Source: Anaerolineae bacterium
GTDB lineage: Bacteria > Chloroflexota > Anaerolineae > DUEN01
Assembly: GCA_025060615.1 (NCBI GenBank)
Contig: JANXBS010000011.1
Location: 27,487 to 91,486, forward strand
Direction: 5' to 3'
Length of the DNA stretch: 64,000 bases
Shown: positions 39,598 through 48,367 of the stretch, in pieces
Layout of the letters: the number at the start of each line of letters is the position of its first letter
How positions within the stretch are numbered: position 1 is the first letter of the stretch
Notes under the pieces: generated by a model
The model's input: only the letters and a program-made list of their open reading frames with translations
Told to the model about the DNA's origin: nothing
Databases searched by the model: none
Translations under genes and position numbers: made by a program

Positions 39598-40902
39598 TCA
39601 ATGAAACTGCGGCAGGTACTCAGCCTGGGCGATCAATGCCTCGTCCAGCATCTTAGCCGCCGTGGCTGGGTCAGGCACTAGTGGGTCAATCATCAGCCCC
39701 TCTAGCGCCAGCTTGCGATCGCCCTTGACGGCGGCCTCCACGTTTAAGTCCATAATGGTTAGCTGCAGCTCTAGCAGCGCCGCGATGGCCGGCGGCAGGT
39801 CGCCCATGCCCAGGCCGTAGATATGATCGGCCCCCACGATGGCAGGTACCTCCACGATGGCGTCCCGACGTAGATTGGTGATATAGCCGTCGTTGGGGAT
39901 GTTGACTGAAAGGACGTAGCGATGGCGGCCGTCGAGCAGCGAGAGGATGATGTCGAGCGTCTGCCAGCGATAGCCGCGCTCCACCATGAACTCCTCCAAT
40001 TCGGCTGGCTGGAAGGGACCCTCGCCGCTGGCGAACTGCTCCAGACGCGCCGTCTGTTCCGCCGTAGTCTTGTCAGCCTCGAAGATCCACCGGGTGTAGC
40101 CGGCGGGCATGAACTTCGCGCCCCAGCTTAGGTACTCGCCGACGTGGTTGTCAGCCGGCCCGGGGAAGTAGCCGAAGCGACGCAAGCACTCGCGCGACAG
40201 CGGCTGCCAGGCGGGATCGAGGTGCGCGATCCGCTCGCGCACCGCCGGGTAGAGGTCTTCGCCGGTCCCGACACGGCGGATATCCATCACCCAGTGACAG
40301 TGGTTAATGCCGGCGGCTTTGATCTCCACCTCCTCTTCAGGCAGGCCCAGGACCGTCTCGGCTAGGTGGCGGCGCGTAATGTAGGCCCCCAGGCAGACGC
40401 CGGCGACCTTGATCTTAGAGTAGCGCTTGACGGCCAACGTCAGGCGGCTTTCGGGATTGCTCATGTTGATGAACCAGGCGTTGGGGCAAAGCTTTTCCAT
40501 ATCGCGCACGATGTCGAGCGTGATGGGGACCTGTCGCAAGGTATGGAAGAAGCCGCCGGGACCGCCGTTCTCGCCGTAGAGCTCACCGCAGCCGTACTTG
40601 CGTGGGATCTCGATGTCCATCTGCCACAGCCGATAGCGATCGCGCTCGACAGCGCCGATCACGATATCTGCGCCCGGCAACGCCTCTCGGCGATCAGTGG
40701 TAGCCGTGATCTTCATCTCAGCTTGCCAGGTGACGTTGAGACGATGGGCCAGGCGCGTCATGCGATCCAGCCGCTCCGCGTTGACATCCACCAGGACGAT
40801 CTCGCTCCCCTTCAGCTCCGGTGCCATCATCAGATCGCGCACGGTCATGGTCCCGAAGGAGAGGCTTCCTGCGCCGATGACAACGAACTTCGCTCTCTTC
40901 AT
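39598..40902 (-). CDS. glycoside hydrolase family 4 enzyme
   Basis: GH4 enzymes cleave glycosides by an NAD- and Mn-dependent oxidation-elimination route. The 434-residue protein begins [13 protein letters not shown] (NAD binding), has [17 protein letters not shown] (the conserved Asn-Pro), [17 protein letters not shown] (metal Cys) and [13 protein letters not shown] (metal His). It is closest in style to alpha-galactosidase or alpha-glucuronidase/galacturonidase-like GH4 members rather than 6-phospho-beta-glucosidases, but the sugar cannot be fixed. It follows the sugar ABC permeases and precedes both MttB genes in one operon. Confidence 0.85.
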   Translation of the reverse strand: MKRAKFVVIGAGSLSFGTMTVRDLMMAPELKGSEIVLVDVNAERLDRMTRLAHRLNVTWQAEMKITATTDRREALPGADIVIGAVERDRYRLWQMDIEIPRKYGCGELYGENGGPGGFFHTLRQVPITLDIVRDMEKLCPNAWFINMSNPESRLTLAVKRYSKIKVAGVCLGAYITRRHLAETVLGLPEEEVEIKAAGINHCHWVMDIRRVGTGEDLYPAVRERIAHLDPAWQPLSRECLRRFGYFPGPADNHVGEYLSWGAKFMPAGYTRWIFEADKTTAEQTARLEQFASGEGPFQPAELEEFMVERGYRWQTLDIILSLLDGRHRYVLSVNIPNDGYITNLRRDAIVEVPAIVGADHIYGLGMGDLPPAIAALLELQLTIMDLNVEAAVKGDRKLALEGLMIDPLVPDPATAAKMLDEALIAQAEYLPQFH

Positions 40903-41135
40903 AGGATCGACTCCTCAGTGAGATGGGATCACCCAAGGGTGCACTCTTTCATCGCCCGGTGCATCGCAATCACGTTCTCTACCGAGCAATCGGGCAAGGT
41001 ATGGTCGGCGGAAAGGATAATAATTGAGGTAGATGGAGGTCCCAGGTAATTGTTTCAAGTCCAGTTGAACAATAGGATGACAGTGATCCCCGGCGCTGGC
41101 TTGGCCAGAGATAAGCCACAGCCATATTCCAAAGT

Positions 41136-42110
41136 TTACCCCTGGATCGCGCCGGCGGTGATGCCTCGGATGAACTGGCGCTGGAAGAGCACATACGTCA
41201 CGATGGTGGGCAAGGCGACGATGGTTGCCCCGGCGGCGGTGAGCGGAATGTCTCGGGCATAGCGTCCCTGGAAGAAGGCCAGGCCCAAAGGCAAGGTGCG
41301 CAGCTCTTCCTTGCTCACCAACACCAACGCCAGCAGGAAATCATTCCAGGTCCAGACGAAGAAGAGCACCACCATGGTCAGGATGGCAGGGCGAGCGATG
41401 GGGAGCAATACACGCCATAAAGTGTTCCAGCTATCGCAGCCATCCACCCTGGCCGCATCTACCAGGTCGCGCGGCACGGTGGCGAAGAACCCTCTCATCC
41501 AAAAGGTCCCAAAACAGACGCTCATCCCGATCTGGGGCAAGATCAAAGCCCAGTAGGTATCCACCAGGCCGATCTTCCGCAAGTGGTAATACAACGGGAT
41601 GATATAGGCCTCTTGTGGGGCGATAAGGCCGAGCAGGAAAACGAAAAACAGGAACTGGCTAAAGGGGAATTTCATCCGTCCAAAGGCGTATCCTGACAGC
41701 ACAGAAAGCAACGTGGATACTGCGACGACAGAGGAGACCACAATGGCGCTGCTGCGGAAATACTGGCCGAAATGGGCCTGAACCCACGCCTTGGCAAAGT
41801 TCGACCAGCGCCATACCTCCGGCGGAGAAAAGGCGCCTTGGGCGATCTCTTCGGGCGTCTTGAAGGCGGTGAATACAACGATGACAAAGGGCACCACCGC
41901 TAGGAGCAGGAATGGGGTCAGCAACACGTAAGTCTGAGCGGAGGCCACAGCACGGTGAAGCTGCCTCTGAAAGCGGATGCCACTCGAAAGCCGGCCGACG
42001 TCGGGAGGGATGATCGGCTTCAGCGGGACCGCGCTGCCGGAGGACGGCGAGGTGGAAGCAGCCGCAGAGCCTGCATCGAGGCCCATCAAAGGTGCTTTAG
42101 TCCGGTCCAT
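41136..42110 (-). CDS. sugar ABC transporter permease, MalG type
   Basis: The 324-residue inner membrane protein has a proline- and serine-rich cytoplasmic N-terminus, then six membrane spans. The EAA loop reads [24 protein letters not shown] and the C-terminus ends [12 protein letters not shown], typical of MalG/UgpE-type permeases. ATG 42110 has a GAGAGGAGG site inside the end of the preceding gene and lies one base from the preceding stop; a longer reading to 42158 is not needed. It pairs with the MalF-type permease upstream. Confidence 0.88.
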   Translation of the reverse strand: MDRTKAPLMGLDAGSAAASTSPSSGSAVPLKPIIPPDVGRLSSGIRFQRQLHRAVASAQTYVLLTPFLLLAVVPFVIVVFTAFKTPEEIAQGAFSPPEVWRWSNFAKAWVQAHFGQYFRSSAIVVSSVVAVSTLLSVLSGYAFGRMKFPFSQFLFFVFLLGLIAPQEAYIIPLYYHLRKIGLVDTYWALILPQIGMSVCFGTFWMRGFFATVPRDLVDAARVDGCDSWNTLWRVLLPIARPAILTMVVLFFVWTWNDFLLALVLVSKEELRTLPLGLAFFQGRYARDIPLTAAGATIVALPTIVTYVLFQRQFIRGITAGAIQG

Positions 42111-42111
42111 C

Positions 42112-43029
42112 TTACGCCTCCTCTCTACCAGCCCGCAGACGCATTGTGAGTACCACATAGGAAATGAGCAGGATCAAGATCGTCAGCACCACTGCGATGG
42201 CTGCGGCATACCCCACCCGGTTGATCTGGAAGGCGTTATTGTAAAGCCAAAGGCTGACCACCATGGTCTGGTTCCCCGGCCCCCCGCGGGTGGTGACGAA
42301 GACAAGATCAAAGATCTTGAGGGCCGTGATCAGGGTGGTCACCAGGGCGATCGAGATCTCGCTGTAAAGGCCGGGCAAGGTGACGTGCCAAAACTGCTGA
42401 AGCTCGTTGGCGCCGTCTATCTTGGCTGCGTCGTACAGGGTTTCGTCAATACGTTGCACGCCGGCGATGAAAAGCACCATGCAGAAGCCGTATTGCACCC
42501 AGGTGCCCACGACGCCCACGGCCGGCAGCGCCAGGTTGAAATCCCCCAGCCAAGGGCGCGCCCAGGATCCCAAGCCAATCGCCTGCAGCAGTTGATTGAG
42601 AGGGCCGAAGGCGGGGTTGTAGATCCAGCGCCACACCACTCCCACCACCACCATAGACATCACATAAGGGACGAATAGGCCGGCGCGGAAGAAACTCAGC
42701 CCCCGAAACCGCCTACGGGTCATCAGGGCGGTCAGGAAGAGGGCGAAGCTGATAGGAAACAGCGTATAGAAGGCGATAAACAGCAGATTGTTGCGTAGCG
42801 CAATATGGAATACCTGATCTTCGAGTAAGCGAAGATAGTTGCTCAGACCTATGAGCCTTGGGGTGCTGACGCCATCCCACTCATAGAAGCTGAGACGCAA
42901 GGTGTCCAGAACGGGCCACAGCACGAAAACGGCATAGACGAACAAGCTGGGCAAAATGTAAAGATAAGCGGTCCAGGACCGCTGACCGATATCAGGCTGT
43001 CGAGTTCGAATTCTTGAAACGCGTAGCAT
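42112..43029 (-). CDS. sugar ABC transporter permease, MalF type
   Basis: The 305-residue protein has six membrane spans with the EAA loop [23 protein letters not shown]. It is of the short MalF/UgpA kind, without the large periplasmic loop. The start has a GGAGATAAGCTT site and lies just behind a 14-bp hairpin. No ATP-binding subunit is encoded in the operon, so a shared MsmK-type ATPase elsewhere is expected. Confidence 0.88.
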   Translation of the reverse strand: MLRVSRIRTRQPDIGQRSWTAYLYILPSLFVYAVFVLWPVLDTLRLSFYEWDGVSTPRLIGLSNYLRLLEDQVFHIALRNNLLFIAFYTLFPISFALFLTALMTRRRFRGLSFFRAGLFVPYVMSMVVVGVVWRWIYNPAFGPLNQLLQAIGLGSWARPWLGDFNLALPAVGVVGTWVQYGFCMVLFIAGVQRIDETLYDAAKIDGANELQQFWHVTLPGLYSEISIALVTTLITALKIFDLVFVTTRGGPGNQTMVVSLWLYNNAFQINRVGYAAAIAVVLTILILLISYVVLTMRLRAGREEA

Positions 43030-43042
43030 AAGCTTATCTCCA

Positions 43043-43079
43043 GGGGATTAGGCGGGTGCAAAACGCCCGCCTAATCCCC
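43043..43079 (-). terminator. intercistronic hairpin behind the sugar-binding-protein gene
   Basis: GGGGATTAGGCGGG (43043-43056) and CCCGCCTAATCCCC (43066-43079) form a 14-bp perfect stem with a nine-base loop. It lies between the binding-protein gene and the permease start and has no U-tract, so it probably stabilises the upstream message rather than ending transcription. Confidence 0.6.
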
Positions 43080-43140
43080 TTGCGTCCTCGCTTCTCTGCT
43101 GAGGAGGAGAAGGAACCAAGGGGAATTTGGATTATGAGAG

Positions 43141-44505
43141 TCAGCGACTTGCTTTCTCCTCCAGGAAGGCAGCATAGTCCGCTTGCAGCTTTTGTACAAA
43201 CTCTTCTGGGGTAATCCGTAATGCCAGCAGTTCCTGCAGCGCAGCAGTGATGGTGTCATAGAAGGTAGGCGTGGCCCAGTCCAGGTAGTGTCCCACAGCG
43301 TCCGTCTCGTTCATGAAATTCCAGGCGCTCACCAGATCGGCGAAGAGGGTGCCCGGTGCCACCAAAGCGGGGTCCACTGGCTGCACGGGCACCGTCTTGT
43401 TCTGCAGCCATAGTTCGGCAGCCCTGTCCGACATCATCCAGTCAATGTACTGGGCGGCCAGGTCCACGTGAGGTGAACCAACGCGAATGGCATATGCCGT
43501 GGAAGTGCCGCCGATGGAAAGCTTACGCCCGCCCTCAGTTTCCGGTGGGACCAAGAAGAATCCCATTTTATCCCCGTAAGGCCCGGCTGCGAACGTGCTG
43601 CTCATCCAGCTCCCGGTGAGCATCATGGCCCCTTGACCATTGTTGAACAGCGACCACGAATCATCATAGCTGATGCCCTCGAAGCCTGGGGTGAAGTATC
43701 CCTGCTTCACCCATTCCTGAAGCTTGGCGGCAGCGGCTACATTCACCGGCACGTCCCAGCCGACGTTCCCGCGGGCGTAGATCAAGTCGTCCAGATACTG
43801 GCGTCCCTCAGCTCCCAGCAGCACGTTCTGGATCTCGCCATAGGTGTGAACAGCCGGCCAGCCGTCCAAGTTGCCAAAGGTGATAGGAACATGCCCAGCG
43901 CCTTTCAGCGTTTCCAGGATCGCCTCAAACTCGGCGAAGGTCTTGGGGATGCTGAGCCCTAGCTCGGCGAAGATGTCCTTTCGGTAGTACACCCCCACCA
44001 GTTCCGCTGTAGGCGGCATCCCGTAGAGGTTGCCCTCACCGAACACTTTGCCATCTGCGGTGAAGCTATTGCGCGCCACAATGCCTGGGGAGATCTTCTC
44101 AAACCAGCCGTATTGCTCCGCAAGCGGGGTCAAATTCACCAGCAGACCAGCCTTGACCAAAGCGCCCATGTCCGGCTCGCCCTGATTGATCTGAGCGACA
44201 TCAGGCCCATCTGGGCTGCTCAAAGCCAGTTTGGCCGTGGCCTTCATGTCCTCAAACGCCTTAACGACGCGGTTGATCTTGACCCCGGGGTGCGCCGCCT
44301 CGAACTCTTGATGGAGGGTCTCGATCACTTGGCTATCCGTTTCGGCTGTCCAGATGTCCCAGATCTGAAGGGTGACGACTTCGACCGCAGGCGTGGGAGT
44401 GGCAGGGGGGGCTTCCGCTTCTCGAGCTATCGGTGTCGGGGGAACGCAGGCGGTCAGGACTGCCAACAGCGCCAAAATGCTTGTAACCCTCAGAACAGCG
44501 TTCAT
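43141..44505 (-). CDS. sugar ABC transporter substrate-binding lipoprotein
   Basis: The 454-residue protein has a lipoprotein signal peptide with Cys at residue 20 (ALLAVLTAC), then a family 1 solute-binding fold: LQIWDIWTAETDSQVIETLHQEFE, LALSSPDGPDVAQINQGEPDMGALVKAGLL and a NNGQGAMMLTGSWMSSTFAAG segment. It captures an oligosaccharide or related solute outside the membrane. The ATG at 44505 has an AGGAGGCAAACG site; the longer frame to 44685 would add a non-signal tail that overlaps the ROK gene. It lies 65 bases behind the ROK regulator. Confidence 0.88.
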   Translation of the reverse strand: MNAVLRVTSILALLAVLTACVPPTPIAREAEAPPATPTPAVEVVTLQIWDIWTAETDSQVIETLHQEFEAAHPGVKINRVVKAFEDMKATAKLALSSPDGPDVAQINQGEPDMGALVKAGLLVNLTPLAEQYGWFEKISPGIVARNSFTADGKVFGEGNLYGMPPTAELVGVYYRKDIFAELGLSIPKTFAEFEAILETLKGAGHVPITFGNLDGWPAVHTYGEIQNVLLGAEGRQYLDDLIYARGNVGWDVPVNVAAAAKLQEWVKQGYFTPGFEGISYDDSWSLFNNGQGAMMLTGSWMSSTFAAGPYGDKMGFFLVPPETEGGRKLSIGGTSTAYAIRVGSPHVDLAAQYIDWMMSDRAAELWLQNKTVPVQPVDPALVAPGTLFADLVSAWNFMNETDAVGHYLDWATPTFYDTITAALQELLALRITPEEFVQKLQADYAAFLEEKASR

Positions 44506-44570
44506 CGTTTGCCTCCTGTTCTTAAATGTGGGCGATGCCCATTCGTCGTTTAGAGCCTCCGTTTCGTCAA

Positions 44571-45758
44571 TCACCACAGTTGCCTGACTACAAAATGCTC
44601 CGTCGTCGCGTTCAAGACGAGCATAATGGCTCCCATCACAGCCGCCCGCCGTCCTAACGGCGATGCTACCAGCCGGGGGACGCACAGCATGACGCCATCC
44701 AACCGGCGCAGGATCGGCTCGATCAACAGATCGGCCGAGCGAGCCACACCTCCGCCTAGGACAATGACCTCCGGATCGAGAACCGTGCTCACGCTGACGA
44801 TCGCCAGGCTTAAATAGTCCACCGTATCGCTGACCACCTTCTGCGCCCAGGGTTCCCCCCGGCGGGCCGCCGCGAAGACTTCCTCGGCGCTCAGCTCACC
44901 CGCCGGCAGGGGGAGCCCTTCTCGCTCCAGCAGCTCACGCGCCCGTCGGGCGATCCCAGTCCCTGAGGCGAGGCTCTCCAATGCGCCGAACTGATCGTAG
45001 CGGCGCCCCAGGAACTCGACCCCCGGTAGCAAATAGCCGATCTCGCCAGCTGCCTGATGGTGGCCACGATACAACGCGCCGTCGAGGATGATACCGGCCC
45101 CTACGCCCGTGCCTATGGAGATACAGACCAGATTACGGGTGCCCCTTCCCGCCCCAAAACCCCACTCGCCCAAGGCTGCCAGGTTCACGTCGTTCTCCAC
45201 AAACACCGGCACGTCGAAGCGATCGCTGAGGATGCGTTTGAGGGGGAGATCACGCCAACCCAGGCTGGGTGCCCACACGACAACACCCTCTGGGCTCAAC
45301 GTAAGGCCAGGCGCGCCGATGCCGATGCCGCGAATGCGCTGCCCAGACGGCCGCGGCGCATCCAATAGCTTTTCAATCAATTCGCATAGCCGCTCTACAT
45401 TCTCTTCGGGGCTATGATCCTTGCGGGGAAGATACATCTCATGCTGCACCGTGCCGGACAGATCGGCCACCGTGCCGAACATGCGAGCGCCTCCCAGATC
45501 CACGCCGACCACCGCGTACGCTTTGCCGTTAAACGTCAACAAGGCGCTGGGACGTCCCCCGGTGGATTCGCGGTTGCCCTGATAGCGTACCAGGTCTTCG
45601 GCGATGAGGTCATTCACGATGCGCATTGCGGTGGGGAGGCTGATGTGCAACTGGCGCGCGATCTCAGAGCGGGCGATAGGGCTCTTTTGCCGGATGAGGT
45701 CCAGAATCGCGGTGCGGTTGACGCTCCGCATCACCCTGGCAGTAGCGGTCTGATTCAT
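44571..45758 (-). CDS. ROK-family transcriptional regulator
   Basis: The 395-residue protein has an N-terminal winged helix (NRTAILDLIRQKSPIARSEIARQLHISLPTAMRIV) and a ROK sugar-kinase-like domain with VVGVDLGGARMFGTVADL, FVENDVNLAALGEWGFGAG and ISIGTGVGAGIILDG. The zinc-binding CxCGxxGCxE motif normally found after HHQAAGEIGY is missing; the segment reads LLPGVEFLGRRYDQFGALES instead. It probably represses the operon until a sugar binds. ATG 45758 is preferred; an upstream in-frame start at 45794 exists. A promoter and palindrome lie at 45948-45996. Confidence 0.85.
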   Translation of the reverse strand: MNQTATARVMRSVNRTAILDLIRQKSPIARSEIARQLHISLPTAMRIVNDLIAEDLVRYQGNRESTGGRPSALLTFNGKAYAVVGVDLGGARMFGTVADLSGTVQHEMYLPRKDHSPEENVERLCELIEKLLDAPRPSGQRIRGIGIGAPGLTLSPEGVVVWAPSLGWRDLPLKRILSDRFDVPVFVENDVNLAALGEWGFGAGRGTRNLVCISIGTGVGAGIILDGALYRGHHQAAGEIGYLLPGVEFLGRRYDQFGALESLASGTGIARRARELLEREGLPLPAGELSAEEVFAAARRGEPWAQKVVSDTVDYLSLAIVSVSTVLDPEVIVLGGGVARSADLLIEPILRRLDGVMLCVPRLVASPLGRRAAVMGAIMLVLNATTEHFVVRQLW

Positions 45759-45803
45759 AAGGCCCCCTATAAGGGTTGGGTGCCGGGGCTCCAATCCTTC
45801 CTC

Positions 45804-45940
45804 AGAGGGTGTCTGAAAGGTCTTAATCCCTTTTGCGTTAGGCTTCGTGGGCGCAAGGGGAGGGACGATTCACTCGTTGCCCTCTCAACCTCGCTTAAGC
45901 CGGTTTCAGTCCCAATTGGCTGGTTTTCGCGACACCCTCT
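45804..45940 (+). repeat. MITE-like element, copy A, in the ROK operon leader
   Basis: The 137-bp element has perfect 10-bp terminal inverted repeats, AGAGGGTGTC (45804-45813) and GACACCCTCT (45931-45940). It shares the AAAGGTCTT block, a TTTTGCG...GGGCGCAA hairpin and GCCGGTTTC block with copy B at 22829-22971. It lies between the ROK promoter and the ROK start, so it is transcribed as leader RNA. Confidence 0.7.
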
Positions 45941-45947
45941 CCTATAG

Positions 45948-45996
45948 TTACTAACAGTTTGTAAGTAATTCTAGCATGGTGGTGGCCGTTTGTCAA
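45948..45996 (-). promoter_or_regulatory. ROK operon promoter with overlapping palindromic operator
   Basis: On the minus strand TTGACA (45991-45996) and TAGAAT (45968-45973) are 17 bases apart. The 21-bp imperfect palindrome TTACTAACAGTTTGTAAGTAA (45948-45968) begins at the -10 box and covers the transcription start, resembling XylR/NagC-type ROK operators. This position fits repression of the regulator and the operon behind it. Confidence 0.75.
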
Positions 45997-46002
45997 GGGT
46001 CA

Positions 46003-48342
46003 CTAACGCCTTTCGCGCCGCTGAAGCACCTTCGGCCAGCGCCGAAGCCATCGCTTCCATAAGGTGGAGCGGAGCTTCTGCCAGCTTTGTGCCGCCGATC
46101 CCAGCTCCTCTAACGTCGGAAGGCGTCGGCCGAACCGGTGATGTACATATGCTTCTGTGATCTTCAGGATATAGGGTTGTCCCTCGGGCACCGTCGCCGC
46201 GATGATGCTAGCCTCCTCGTAGGGGGTGCGCGCTGGTGAGAGCGCGATCCCCAGCCGCGCAGCCCAGCGCAATAGCCGATCGTATAGCCGCTCGACCAGG
46301 CTGGGCTCCATCGCCGACGAACGGCGTCGGATCCCAAGGCCAGCGAAGATCGCGATCAAAAGCACTAGCGCTGCCAAGACTGCTCCCGCCCAAGGAGTAA
46401 CGGAGCTCACCGGGGGTAGCTCCAATGGCCCGATGTCCTCGCCGCGGCGGGATAGCAGATCTTCCATCAGAGGTGGACCCGTAGGCACGGGGGCAGGCGG
46501 CAGCGATTCCCCTGCCTCAATAGGTTCTGGGGCCCGCTCAGGCCGCTCGATGAGCGGCTGAGACGCAGTGGGCTCGAACTCCACCCAGCCGTACCGGGGG
46601 AAGAACACCTCGACCCAGGTATGCGCATCACGCTCACGCACACGATATACCTGTAGTTCCTCGATCCGCTCCCCCTGCGCATACCCTGAGGCGATGCGGG
46701 CAGGAATACCCACCGCGCGGGCCATGATCGCCATCGCCGAGGCATAATAGTCGCAATAACCAGCACGGATGTCGAACAGGAAATAGTCCACACCGTCAGC
46801 TCCAGGAGGGGGCGGCGAGATCTGATCGTTGTACTCGATCTGACGTAGATAGGACTCCAGGGCGGTCACCTTGTCATAGGCGTTATCGTAGCCGGCAGTG
46901 ATCTCTTCCGCCAGCTCCCGCACGCGCGCTGGCAGGGTGTCGGGGACCTGCAGATAGCGTTTTGTCACATACGAGGGATAGGCATCGCCGGCTTTGCGCA
47001 AACTCTCGATGTCCACTGTACTAAGCATTGAGGCAGTGGTATAGGTCACACCCTCTGTTAGCGGCTCTTGGCTAAGCATCATGGAGATATCCACCGGCTG
47101 TGCTCGTTGCGCGTCTTCGTAAGTGCCGAATTCCCTTGGGTTTGGTGGGAGCAACGTCACCTCTGCGCGCATGGGTAGAGAGGCGCCGGCGGGCATAGCG
47201 GCCGCGAACAACATGTCTCCCTCCGGCACAAGAAGGGTGATCGTCTGCGTGACCAGCTTGCGCATCTCAAAATCCGGCAGCTCCGGCCAGTTGGTCGGGC
47301 CAAAAGAGAGGCTGTGCTCATCAGTATTCACCCAGCCGCGGCCTGTGTATGTGTCATAGGCGATGCCTCGCCAGTAGCGCCGTTCGGTCCCCTCTGTCTG
47401 TACTTCCATGATCACCCGATCACCGACATCACGGTTGCCGGAGAGCGTTAGCGTTTTGCTGAAAGTAGGCGCTGCCGCTGTCGTCGGGTAGTTCAGAGAG
47501 GTAAACATCCGCTTCCACTCATCCTGGACTGTATGCCACGGTTGCTGAAAGGGCCTAAGTATCTCCTCTAGCCAGCGGCTGCTACGGATCGCGGGTAATG
47601 CCCAGGCGATCAGGATCACGATCAGCGAAAAGGCTAACCCGTAACGTAGGAAATCGAAGCGGATGTCAGGAGCATATCGGATACCGGCCGAGCGCCACCA
47701 GGCTTCATAATGGCTCAGGTTCACGCGCACGATCAGCAATAGTGCCAAGAAGAAGTAGAAGAGGACGTAGCCGGTCAGCTTCGGCCCGGCATAGTACGCG
47801 TTGACGACCATGGCAATGCCGATCGGCACGACTGCTCGCCAGACCCGTTGTTCCCGAAATACAGCCCAACCTGCCACAAAGGCTAGCCACCATCCTAGAA
47901 AGGCTAACTCCAGCGTGAACACCAGGTTATCGCTCGAGGCCCCGCCGCTGATCGCGTTTTGAAACCACACATACCAGCGGTAGACCATCTCATACACCCG
48001 TTGCTGAGGAGTGAAGTTCCCTCGGATCAGCGTGCTAACCCAGTAGGCAACCCAGGCAGTCCCCGTGATCAGGCTATGCAGGATCGGAAACGCCCCATCA
48101 AACCGGCTACAGGCCATCAAGATGCCGACAACCAGGCCGCCCAGGAGGATCACCTGAAGCACTTCCAGCCCTTCGGCCCACTTCGCAGCGCTGATAGACC
48201 AGGCGAGGTTGAGCATCAACAGGGCCAGGAGAAATGCTGTGGACCATCCGCCGACATCCTGTGCCGATACCCGGTGTAACTCATCATATCCCCGCCCAAG
48301 AGCGGGTCTTTGCCATTGCGCGCTCAATTCTCTAGACATCAT
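46003..48342 (-). CDS. transglutaminase-like membrane protein (TgpA type)
   Basis: The 779-residue protein starts with six or so membrane spans, then an exported transglutaminase-like domain with the Cys in RAGYCDYYASAMAIMARAVGIPARIASGY, the His in RDAHTWVEVFF and the Asp/Glu region PRYGWVEFEPTAS. A Pro-rich linker, a further membrane span (TPWAGAVLAALVLLIAIFAGLGI) and a cytoplasmic DUF4129-like tail follow. The plan matches TgpA/YebA-like proteins found with MoxR ATPases and DUF58 proteins, neither of which lies next to it here. Its role is probably cell-envelope protein crosslinking or cleavage. The upstream gene ends 25 bases away, suggesting one transcript. Confidence 0.85.
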   Translation of the reverse strand: MMSRELSAQWQRPALGRGYDELHRVSAQDVGGWSTAFLLALLMLNLAWSISAAKWAEGLEVLQVILLGGLVVGILMACSRFDGAFPILHSLITGTAWVAYWVSTLIRGNFTPQQRVYEMVYRWYVWFQNAISGGASSDNLVFTLELAFLGWWLAFVAGWAVFREQRVWRAVVPIGIAMVVNAYYAGPKLTGYVLFYFFLALLLIVRVNLSHYEAWWRSAGIRYAPDIRFDFLRYGLAFSLIVILIAWALPAIRSSRWLEEILRPFQQPWHTVQDEWKRMFTSLNYPTTAAAPTFSKTLTLSGNRDVGDRVIMEVQTEGTERRYWRGIAYDTYTGRGWVNTDEHSLSFGPTNWPELPDFEMRKLVTQTITLLVPEGDMLFAAAMPAGASLPMRAEVTLLPPNPREFGTYEDAQRAQPVDISMMLSQEPLTEGVTYTTASMLSTVDIESLRKAGDAYPSYVTKRYLQVPDTLPARVRELAEEITAGYDNAYDKVTALESYLRQIEYNDQISPPPPGADGVDYFLFDIRAGYCDYYASAMAIMARAVGIPARIASGYAQGERIEELQVYRVRERDAHTWVEVFFPRYGWVEFEPTASQPLIERPERAPEPIEAGESLPPAPVPTGPPLMEDLLSRRGEDIGPLELPPVSSVTPWAGAVLAALVLLIAIFAGLGIRRRSSAMEPSLVERLYDRLLRWAARLGIALSPARTPYEEASIIAATVPEGQPYILKITEAYVHHRFGRRLPTLEELGSAAQSWQKLRSTLWKRWLRRWPKVLQRRERR

Positions 48343-48367
48343 CCATCTCCTCGTTCACGTCGGTCCG

